6,914 bases of DNA, from NCBI GenBank assembly GCA_035525905.1, contig DATLDK010000089.1, positions 1-6,914 of the forward strand, read 5' to 3'. Within the stretch, counting starts at the first letter, position 1. Each line of letters starts with the position of its first letter. This stretch comes from Gaiellasilicea sp035525905. Its GTDB lineage: Bacteria; Actinomycetota; Thermoleophilia; Gaiellales; Gaiellaceae. Positions 1-5,376 of this stretch are shown here, piece after piece. The translations under genes were made by a program, and so were the position numbers. Under the pieces are notes generated by a model. That model saw only the letters and a program-made list of their open reading frames with translations. It was not told the DNA's origin and made no database searches.

Positions 1-814
1 CTCCCACGACGGCGCCCCAGAGGCTCGTGATCCCCCCGACGACGAGCATCGCGAGCGTGAGAAAGGTCAGCTCCAGGTACACCTGCTCGGTCGTGATCGA
101 GCCGAGCATGTGCACGAGGAGGCCGCCGGCGAAGCCGCACAACGCCCCGGACAGGGTGAACGCCCAGAGCCGCTGCCGGTGGACGCTGATCCCGACCGCC
201 TGCGCCGCCGCCGGATCCTCCCGCGTTGCGCGGGCCTTCCGCCCGAGCGGGCACCGCTGATAGACGTAGGCGACGAGGACGACGATGAGCGCACCGAGAG
301 TGGCCTGCAGCGTGCCGCGCTCGGGGACGAGCGAGAGCGTCGTTGCCCCTGGGCCGATCTTCGTCCACTCTCGCAGCAGGTTGTGCGTGATCTCGAGCAC
401 TGCGAACGTGGCGATCCCGGCCGCGAGGCCCGAGAGCCGCATCAGCGGCAGCCCGACGAGGAACGCGAAGACTCCCCCCACCGCGGCGGCGAGCACGAGC
501 GACGGCGCGTTGCCGATCGTGTGATCGCGCAGGAGGGGGAAGAGGTCGGGCAGGATCCCGGTCTTCGACTCGAGCGGCACGGTCATCACACCCGACGCGA
601 ATGCCCCAAGGGCGACGAAGCTGATCTGGCCGAACGAGAGGACGCCCGAGTTGCCGACGAAGACGTAGATCGCGACCACCACCGCGACGGAAACGAGCGC
701 GTTCAGGAAGTGGATCTCGTTCGAGCGGGAGACGAACGAGGCGGCAGCTCCGACGACGGAGATCAGGAGTAGCGGCCCCGCGAGGGAGACCCAGCTGTCG
801 AGACGCCTGCTCAC
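1..814 (-). CDS. livM: LivM-type branched-chain amino acid ABC transporter permease (C-terminus off the window)
   Basis: Inner-membrane permease subunit of a HAAT-family importer, expected to pair with LivH to form the channel. I translated 271 codons from a GTG at 814-812; the frame stays open to base 1, so the C-terminus (usually some 40-60 more residues) is missing. Hydrophobic segments lie roughly at residues 10-27, 37-57, 105-143, 170-187 and 217-236. Family hallmarks are GNSGVLSFGQISFVALGAF (54-72), matching the LivM GYxGxLSxGxAxFxxxGAY motif, and the cytoplasmic EAA-like loop RATREDPAAAQAVGI (195-209), which should contact the ATPases. GGITSLWGAVVG at the cut end fits the conserved GGxGSxxGAxxG motif. 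The start overlaps the livH stop by four bases (GTGA) with no strong ribosome site, implying translational coupling. Family assignment is firm; the substrate is unknown. Confidence 0.93.
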   Translation of the reverse strand, partial: MSRRLDSWVSLAGPLLLISVVGAAASFVSRSNEIHFLNALVSVAVVVAIYVFVGNSGVLSFGQISFVALGAFASGVMTVPLESKTGILPDLFPLLRDHTIGNAPSLVLAAAVGGVFAFLVGLPLMRLSGLAAGIATFAVLEITHNLLREWTKIGPGATTLSLVPERGTLQATLGALIVVLVAYVYQRCPLGRKARATREDPAAAQAVGISVHRQRLWAFTLSGALCGFAGGLLVHMLGSITTEQVYLELTFLTLAMLVVGGITSLWGAVVG

Positions 815-1719
815 ACCCGCTCGACCACCGCTGTGCCACCGCGTGCGAACAGGCCGCCCGGCCGCAGGAGCAGGACGAGGATGACGAGCGCGAACAGCGC
901 CGAGGGCAGGAAGACCGTCTTGTCGGTCGGGAGCGCGCCGTTGATGACGCCGCTCGCAAACCCGATCGCAAAGCCGCCGAGCGTTGCCGTCCAGAGCCGG
1001 TCAATCCCGCCGACGACGACCCCGACCAGCACGATGATCGTCTCCTTGAGCGCGAATTGCGGCTCGACGAACGGAGACTGGACGGTCAGGATCACCGCCA
1101 CGGCAGCCGCGACCACCCCGGAGAGCAGGACGGCGGCGCCGATCACGGTGTCGGCGCGCACTCCGAGCAGGCGTGCGGTGCGGAAGTCCGTGGAGGCGGC
1201 ACGCATGTGCAGCCCGATCCGCGTCCGCCCCAGCAGCAACGCGAGCAGGCCCAGGGTCGCGGCCGCGACGACGACCGCGAGGATCGTCACCTTGCGCACG
1301 TCGACACCGCCGATCGAGACGGCCTGGTTCAGGGACGCCAGCGAGACCGCGGGCTCGCCCAGCGTGCCGTCGCGGATGTCGAGGACGAGCGCCACGTTCT
1401 GCAGCAGGAACGCGAGGGCGAAGGTGGTCACGAGCATCACTGCGGGCGAGGCGGTGCGCAGCGGCCGGAAGACGGCGACCTCCAGCAGCAGCGAGAGCGC
1501 GATCACGACCGCGAAGCAGGCGATGATGCCGGCAGCACGGGGCCAGTCCGACGTGAACGCAAGCGTGTAGGCGCCGGCCATGATCAACTGCCCGTAGGCG
1601 AAGTTGACGAGCCTGAGCACGCCGAACACGAGCCCGATCCCGACCGCCATCAACGCGTACACGGCTCCCAGGCCGACGGCGTCGACGAGCGTCTGCACAT
1701 CGAGGGCCGCGACGATCAC
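811..1719 (-). CDS. livH: LivH-type branched-chain amino acid ABC transporter permease
   Basis: Complete 302-residue membrane permease, normal length for LivH, forming the translocation pore with LivM. The protein is almost wholly hydrophobic with about eight membrane segments. The N-terminal signature GLVFGVLRLVNFAYGQLIMAGAY (29-51) corresponds to the LivH motif GxxxxFGVxxxxNFAxGxxxMxGAY. A cytoplasmic EAA-type loop, HMRAASTDFRTARLLGV (171-187), is the likely docking site for LivG/LivF. The C-terminus ends in the usual LRPGGLF (285-291). The normally GG-x-GS loop before the last helices reads VGGIDRLWTATLGG (236-249), a modest departure. The GTG start at 1719-1717 shares four bases with the livF stop, and the gene's own stop is overlapped by livM. 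No convincing Shine-Dalgarno lies within 15 bases of the start, so reinitiation from livF is likely. Confidence 0.95.
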   Translation of the reverse strand: MIVAALDVQTLVDAVGLGAVYALMAVGIGLVFGVLRLVNFAYGQLIMAGAYTLAFTSDWPRAAGIIACFAVVIALSLLLEVAVFRPLRTASPAVMLVTTFALAFLLQNVALVLDIRDGTLGEPAVSLASLNQAVSIGGVDVRKVTILAVVVAAATLGLLALLLGRTRIGLHMRAASTDFRTARLLGVRADTVIGAAVLLSGVVAAAVAVILTVQSPFVEPQFALKETIIVLVGVVVGGIDRLWTATLGGFAIGFASGVINGALPTDKTVFLPSALFALVILVLLLRPGGLFARGGTAVVERV

Positions 1720-2432
1720 GCCAGATACGCCTGGATCATCTGCTCCGTATCGCCCGCGTCCGCAGGGCTCAGGGTCATGCGCACCTCGCCGTTGGCGAGC
1801 ACGAGGGTGCGGTCGGCCAGCGCGACGGTGCGCTGAGCGCGCTGCTCGACGAGCAGGATCGTGACTCCGCGGTCGCGGATCGCCGCCAGGGCCGCAAAGA
1901 CCGCGTCGACGACGGTCGGAGAGAGCCCGAGCGACGGCTCGTCGAGCAGAAGCACCTCAGGCGCCGCGACGAGCGCACGCCCGATCGCAAGCTGCTGCTG
2001 CTGGCCGCCGGAGAGCGCACCTGCCTGGCGCGCCCGCGTCTCGGCCAGCATGGGAAAGAGCTCGAAAGCCGCGGCGAGCGGCTCGGCGGCACCGCCGTTG
2101 CGGCGGCGTGCGGCGAGGCCGAGCAGGAGGTTCTCCTCGACGGAGAGCTCGCCGAAGATCCGCCGCCCCTCCGGGACGAGCGAGACTCCGGCCCGCGCGA
2201 TTGCTTCCGGCGCCTGCCCGCGGATCGACCGGCCGGCGAACCGGACCTCGCCCTCTGCGGCGGGAACGATCCCCATGATCGCGTGCAGCGTCGTCGACTT
2301 GCCGGCGCCGTTCGGCCCGATCAGGCCGACGAGCTCGCCCCGCTCCAGCGTGACGTCGATGCCGCGCACCGCCGGCACTGAGCCGTAGCGGACGACGAGC
2401 CCATCCAGCTCCAGCATCGGCGTCCGGCTCAC
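1716..2432 (-). CDS. livF: LivF-type ABC transporter ATP-binding protein
   Basis: Cytoplasmic ATPase subunit of the HAAT importer, 238 residues, typical for LivF. Walker A is GPNGAGKST (39-47), the ABC signature is LSGGQQQQLAIGRAL (140-154), and Walker B is LLLDEP (161-166) with catalytic Glu165. The switch position reads LLVEQ, the Gln form usual in LivF rather than His. VPEGRRIFGELSVEENL (86-102) is diagnostic of LivF as opposed to LivG. The signature carries Q where LivF more often has E (LSGGEQQ); the underlying DNA is a short CTG-type triplet run on the plus strand. The GTG at 2432-2430 overlaps the livG stop (GTGA). An in-frame ATG at codon 6 (MLELDGL) is a possible alternative start that would still keep the whole domain, but the overlap favours GTG. 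Confidence 0.95.
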   Translation of the reverse strand: MSRTPMLELDGLVVRYGSVPAVRGIDVTLERGELVGLIGPNGAGKSTTLHAIMGIVPAAEGEVRFAGRSIRGQAPEAIARAGVSLVPEGRRIFGELSVEENLLLGLAARRRNGGAAEPLAAAFELFPMLAETRARQAGALSGGQQQQLAIGRALVAAPEVLLLDEPSLGLSPTVVDAVFAALAAIRDRGVTILLVEQRAQRTVALADRTLVLANGEVRMTLSPADAGDTEQMIQAYLA

Positions 2433-3190
2433 TCCGCGACCGCACTCTCGCCGAGGTAGGCCGACGTGACGTCGAGGTTGCTCCGGATCTCCGCGGGCGA
2501 TCCCTGCGCGAGCGTCCGCCCCTGGTCGAGCACGTGGATCCGGTCGCAGACCTCCATCACGAGCGCGATGTTGTGGTCGATCAGGAGCACGCCCGCGTCG
2601 TAGTCGTCTCGAATCGAGCGGACGACGCCGGCGAACGCGGGCACGTCGGCTTCGGACAGGCCCGCCGCCGGCTCGTCGAGCAGGACGAACGCCGGCCGGG
2701 TGACGATCGCGCGGGCGACGCCGAGCAGACGCTCGTCACCGTGCGAGAGCTCCCCCGCGAACGCGCTTCCGTCCAGTTCGAGCGCCGGCAGAAGCTCCCC
2801 GGCCAGCGCTCGCGCCTCGCGGGCTCGCGCGCCGGCGCCGAGAGCTGCGACCTCGACGTTTTCCCGAACGGTCAAGCCACCGAACGACCGGTTGTGCTGG
2901 AACGTCCTCGCAATCCCGGCTCGTGCCCGTCGGTGCGGGCTCCAGCCCGTCACGTCCCGCTCGGCCAGCTCGACGGTGCCGGAGCTCGGCGTGTCGAAGC
3001 CCGTGAGCACGTTGACGAGCGTCGACTTGCCCGCCCCGTTGGGCCCGATCAGGCCGACGACCTCGTGCCGCTGCAGCTCGAGCGAAACGCCGTCGAGCGC
3101 CTGCACGCCGGTGAACGCCCGCGACACGGAGGAGGCCCGGAGCGTTCCTCCGGGCCTCCCGTTCCTTACCGATGCCTCTGCTGCCGCCAA
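2429..3190 (-). CDS. livG: LivG-type ABC transporter ATP-binding protein
   Basis: Second cytoplasmic ATPase of the importer, about 253 residues. It has Walker A GPNGAGKST (49-57), Q-loop Gln98 in ARTFQHNRSF, signature LSHGDERLLGVARAI (148-162; the GD form is normal for LivG), Walker B LLDEP (170-174) and H-loop His206 in LLIDHNIALVM. The C-terminal LAQGSPAEIRSNLDVTSAYLGE matches the LivG tail that contacts the permease. The start is uncertain. A TTG at 3190-3188, three bases after the upstream stop, gives the extent used here, with a poor ribosome site. The first family-like beta strand is TLRASSVSRAF from about residue 16, so the leading 15 residues are non-canonical. GTG at 3127 (codon 22) would cut into that strand. 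A strong hairpin covers codons 11-20. Confidence 0.93.
   Translation of the reverse strand: MAAAEASVRNGRPGGTLRASSVSRAFTGVQALDGVSLELQRHEVVGLIGPNGAGKSTLVNVLTGFDTPSSGTVELAERDVTGWSPHRRARAGIARTFQHNRSFGGLTVRENVEVAALGAGARAREARALAGELLPALELDGSAFAGELSHGDERLLGVARAIVTRPAFVLLDEPAAGLSEADVPAFAGVVRSIRDDYDAGVLLIDHNIALVMEVCDRIHVLDQGRTLAQGSPAEIRSNLDVTSAYLGESAVAE
3131..3159 (-). promoter_or_regulatory. Perfect 12-bp-stem hairpin between the binding-protein gene and livG body
   Basis: In the transcript, GGAGGCCCGGAG, a five-base loop GAACG and CTCCGGGCCTCC pair without a mismatch. The element begins 34 bases after the binding-protein stop codon and overlaps codons 11-20 of livG if the TTG start is used. No run of T follows in the transcribed direction, so it is not a textbook intrinsic terminator. 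It may be a partial terminator, an mRNA-stabilising 3' structure for the binding-protein message, or a structure that restrains livG translation. Differential expression of a binding protein over its permease through such intercistronic hairpins is well known in malE-malF type operons; its action here is inferred. Confidence 0.7.
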
Positions 3191-3193
3191 GAC

Positions 3194-4384
3194 CTAGATC
3201 TTCGGGACGACCTTGGCGGTCACGGCGCCGACGTAGCGCGCCTTGTTGTTGTCGATCTTGATCACGCGGTATTGCCGCCCGAAGACGGTGTGGAACTGCG
3301 GCGAGAAGCTCACGAGGCCCGACAGGGTCGGCACCTTCCTGAACTTCTCCATCGTCCCGGCGAGCACCTTGCCGTTCGTCGAGCCGGCGGAGCGCCGGAT
3401 TGCCGTCGCGACACCGTCGATCGCGGCCGAGCCGGCGAGGAAGCCGCCGGTGAAGGCGTGCAACTTCGTGGCGAGCGCACGCACGGCCTTATTCGGGTCA
3501 TCGCCGAAGACGGACGCGTAGGTGACCGCGTAGTAGTTCGTCACCTGGGGGTTCTTCGTCAGCCAGTACGTGCCGTCACCGGCCCACGAGTTCAGGATCG
3601 GCGTCTCGTTGCCGAGGGAGCGCAGGCCCGAGACGAGCGCCGGCAGCTCGCCGAAGGCCGTCGAGGTGACGATCACGTCCGCCTTGCGGCCGTTCAGCCT
3701 GCTCACCGCCGTGTTGACGTTGTTCGCGCCGGTCTGATAGCTCTCCCGGCCGGCGATCTTGCCGCCCAGCTGCGTGAAGCGCTTGTCGAACGCCTGCACG
3801 ACGTTCTTGAAGTAGACGAGGAGGGTGTTCGTGGCCAGGTTCGCCGTCCGCCAGCCCTTCCGATACGCGTACTCGGCCATCGCCGAGCCCTCGTCCTGCG
3901 CCACGTTGCCGTAGCTGAAGGCCAGCTTCCCGGCCTTGCCGAAGCGCTTGGGCCCCATCTGATCGGTGCCGATGCACGGCGCCACCGTGAGCTTGCCGGC
4001 CTTGAGCGACTCCTGGACGACCGGGGTCGCAAAGTCGACGTCGCAGGTCGTGAAGATGATGTGCGAGCCCTGGCCGAGGAGGCTCGCGGCGCACGACTTC
4101 GCCTTGGCCGGGTTGTTGTTGTTCGTGTCACAGGTGAGGATCTTGAACGGCCGCCCGGAGACGCCGCCCTTGGCGTTGATCTGGCCGATCCGCACCTTGG
4201 CCGCGGCCAGCGCCGGCCCGTCGAACGGAGCCATCTGGCCCTTGCTGTCGAACGCCCAGCCGATCACGATCGGCGACTTCGCCTGCGTCGCGGAGCCACC
4301 GATACCCGTTCCGGCGGCCGCGACGACGAGCGCCGACACCGCGAGCAGCGCCCCGAAGGCGCCCCACCGCTTCCGTGCAGTCAT
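3194..4384 (-). CDS. Secreted branched-chain amino acid-type ABC substrate-binding protein (Peripla_BP_6-like)
   Basis: Extracytoplasmic receptor that would capture the ligand and deliver it to LivH/LivM; 396 residues, usual for this family. Residues 1-35 form a Sec signal peptide: basic MTARKRW, a hydrophobic stretch to about 24, then a small-residue region with probable cleavage near ATQA/KS. There is no lipobox cysteine; the first Cys is residue 85. The mature start IVIGWAFDSKGQMAPFDGPALAAAKVRIGQINAKGGVSGRPF follows the family pattern of strand, ligand loop, helix and the GGVxGRP turn. CDTNNNNPAKAKSCAASLL, a Rossmann-like second half and the AFTGGFLAGSAAIDGV region (310-325) also fit. Four cysteines (85, 98, 114, 137) cluster in the first lobe. 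The ATG at 4384-4382 overlaps the panE stop (ATGA) and has a strong Shine-Dalgarno. The same frame is open far upstream through panE, but that part is out-of-frame shadow. Ligand not inferable. Confidence 0.93.
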   Translation of the reverse strand: MTARKRWGAFGALLAVSALVVAAAGTGIGGSATQAKSPIVIGWAFDSKGQMAPFDGPALAAAKVRIGQINAKGGVSGRPFKILTCDTNNNNPAKAKSCAASLLGQGSHIIFTTCDVDFATPVVQESLKAGKLTVAPCIGTDQMGPKRFGKAGKLAFSYGNVAQDEGSAMAEYAYRKGWRTANLATNTLLVYFKNVVQAFDKRFTQLGGKIAGRESYQTGANNVNTAVSRLNGRKADVIVTSTAFGELPALVSGLRSLGNETPILNSWAGDGTYWLTKNPQVTNYYAVTYASVFGDDPNKAVRALATKLHAFTGGFLAGSAAIDGVATAIRRSAGSTNGKVLAGTMEKFRKVPTLSGLVSFSPQFHTVFGRQYRVIKIDNNKARYVGAVTAKVVPKI

Positions 4385-5340
4385 TCCTGCCTCCCTTTGG
4401 ATTCCCTGGATTCCCGTTTCAGCTTCCAGCTGTCTTCCTTCGCCTTGATCAGGCGATACAGCGTCGTGTGCAGCGGCACCGGCACGCCGAGCTGCTCCGC
4501 CTCGCGGATCAACGAGCCGGTGATCAGCTCGATCTCGGTCGGGCGCTGCGCCTCCATATCCTCGAGCATCGAGGGGTAGTGCGCGCTGCCGCGTTTCGTT
4601 GCGAGCACGTTCATCTCCCACGGGTCCTCGTGCAGCTCGACGCCCGCCGCGGTGGCGACCGCTTTCCCCTCTTCGACGAGCGCGTGGACGAGGTGACCGA
4701 GGTCGGCTGCTTCGTGCTCTGCCGCGAAATGCCGGTCGTGCGGCAACCCGGTCAGCGCGGCGACGGCGTTCACGGTCGCGTTGAAGATCAGCTTCGACCA
4801 CTGAGCCGGTCGCAGGTCGGGAAACGCGCGCGCCTTCAGACCCGAGCGCTCGATCAACCCGGCCAGCTCCTCCACGCGTCCGTACGGAATCCCGTTGTAG
4901 GGGCCGAGCCACGTCTCGGTGTCGAGGATGTACTCGACATGCGTGTCGTCGTGCCGCGTGCCGCTCATGAACGTGACGCCGGAGACGAGCGGCCAGGCCC
5001 CGTGCCGGCGCACGACCTGCTCCGCGCCGAGCCCGTTCTGGACCGTGACCACCGTCGCGTCGGCGAAGCGCCCGGCGAGGGAGCGCGCCGCGTCGTCGAG
5101 CCCGGTCGCCTTGGTGGCGACGATCGCGACGTCGCACTCCGGCAGCTCCGCCGGATCGGCGGTGGCGTGGACTCTGCCGGTGAACTCCGCCCGTCCGCTC
5201 ACCTCGAGCCCCTCCGTCTCCAGCGCGCGGGCGTGCTCGGCCCGCCGCGTCAGCACCCACACATCGGCCACGCGGCTCAGATGAGCCGCATAGAGGCTGC
5301 CGATCACCCCGGCTCCGACGACGCAGACGCGTTCGATCAT
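4381..5340 (-). CDS. panE: Ketopantoate reductase (PanE/ApbA) family 2-oxoacid reductase
   Basis: Predicted cytoplasmic NAD(P)H-dependent reductase; the family's founding reaction is 2-dehydropantoate to pantoate in vitamin B5 synthesis. The 319 residues match the usual length. The N-terminal Rossmann fold begins at residue 2 with GAGVIG (9-14). ATKATG (75-80) and QNGLGAEQ (101-108) are the conserved cofactor/substrate loops. The C-terminal helical domain has KLIFNATVNAVAALTG (183-198), carrying the expected catalytic Lys183 and Asn187, then SMLEDM (257-262) and RPTEIELITG (266-275) with the family Glu. The fold ends near LYRLIKAKE; an 18-residue charged tail with a RESRES repeat follows. ATG at 5340-5338 places the fold at the extreme N-terminus. 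Placement in a transport operon, away from other pantothenate genes, leaves open a different 2-oxoacid substrate; many family members are not true PanE. Confidence 0.88.
   Translation of the reverse strand: MIERVCVVGAGVIGSLYAAHLSRVADVWVLTRRAEHARALETEGLEVSGRAEFTGRVHATADPAELPECDVAIVATKATGLDDAARSLAGRFADATVVTVQNGLGAEQVVRRHGAWPLVSGVTFMSGTRHDDTHVEYILDTETWLGPYNGIPYGRVEELAGLIERSGLKARAFPDLRPAQWSKLIFNATVNAVAALTGLPHDRHFAAEHEAADLGHLVHALVEEGKAVATAAGVELHEDPWEMNVLATKRGSAHYPSMLEDMEAQRPTEIELITGSLIREAEQLGVPVPLHTTLYRLIKAKEDSWKLKRESRESKGRQE
4390..4396 (-). promoter_or_regulatory. Strong Shine-Dalgarno of the substrate-binding protein gene
   Basis: The transcript reads AGGGAGG, then five bases, then the ATG at 4384. 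It lies inside the last codons of panE. It is the only near-consensus ribosome site seen at any start in the window and it fixes the binding-protein start, consistent with higher translation of this gene than of its neighbours. Confidence 0.8.
4398..4415 (-). repeat. 9-bp perfect tandem direct repeat at the 3' end of panE
   Basis: GGGAATCCA occurs twice in direct succession in the transcript, encoding the RES-RES part of the panE tail. It sits immediately upstream of the binding-protein ribosome site in a purine-rich stretch that is less GC-rich than its surroundings. This may keep the initiation region unstructured, or it may be a simple local duplication. Confidence 0.6.
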
Positions 5341-5345
5341 GCTCT

Positions 5346-5364
5346 GGCGCGAGTATCCCGCGCC
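5346..5364 (-). promoter_or_regulatory. Small GC hairpin in the 33-base gap before panE
   Basis: The transcript has GGCGCG, seven bases GGATACT, then CGCGCC; a G-U pair can extend the stem to seven and leave a five-base loop. It ends six bases before the panE ATG and occupies the place where a Shine-Dalgarno would be; no good ribosome site is visible. Short GC stems are common by chance in such DNA, so a role in restraining panE translation or in mRNA processing is only a possibility. Confidence 0.35.
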
Positions 5365-5366
5365 GG

Positions 5367-5376
5367 TGACATGTCA
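5367..5376. repeat. 10-bp perfect palindrome at the end of the HMGL-like gene
   Basis: TGACATGTCA is its own reverse complement and includes the TGA stop codon of the HMGL-like gene. It lies directly before the small hairpin in the panE leader. It could be part of a regulator site or of a small 3' structure, but 10 bp alone is weak evidence. Confidence 0.3.

Noticed and set aside
110..772. Plus-strand open frame of 220 codons at the left edge
   Set aside because: Antisense to livM, whose 271 codons translate to a clear LivM permease; the plus-strand product is very rich in Arg, Glu and Asp and resembles no family.
1991..2003. CTG-type triplet run
   Set aside because: It encodes the QQQQ of the LivF signature motif, where glutamines are expected; only about four units long.
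2534..4579. Long plus-strand open frame of 681 codons
   Set aside because: Antisense to livG and the binding-protein gene; low-complexity charged translation with no recognisable domain.
4385..5260. Upstream extension of the binding-protein frame to 688 codons, suggesting a fusion
   Set aside because: The extra N-terminal part is an Arg/Gly/Ala-rich out-of-frame reading of panE; the ATG at 4384 has a strong Shine-Dalgarno and begins a proper signal peptide.
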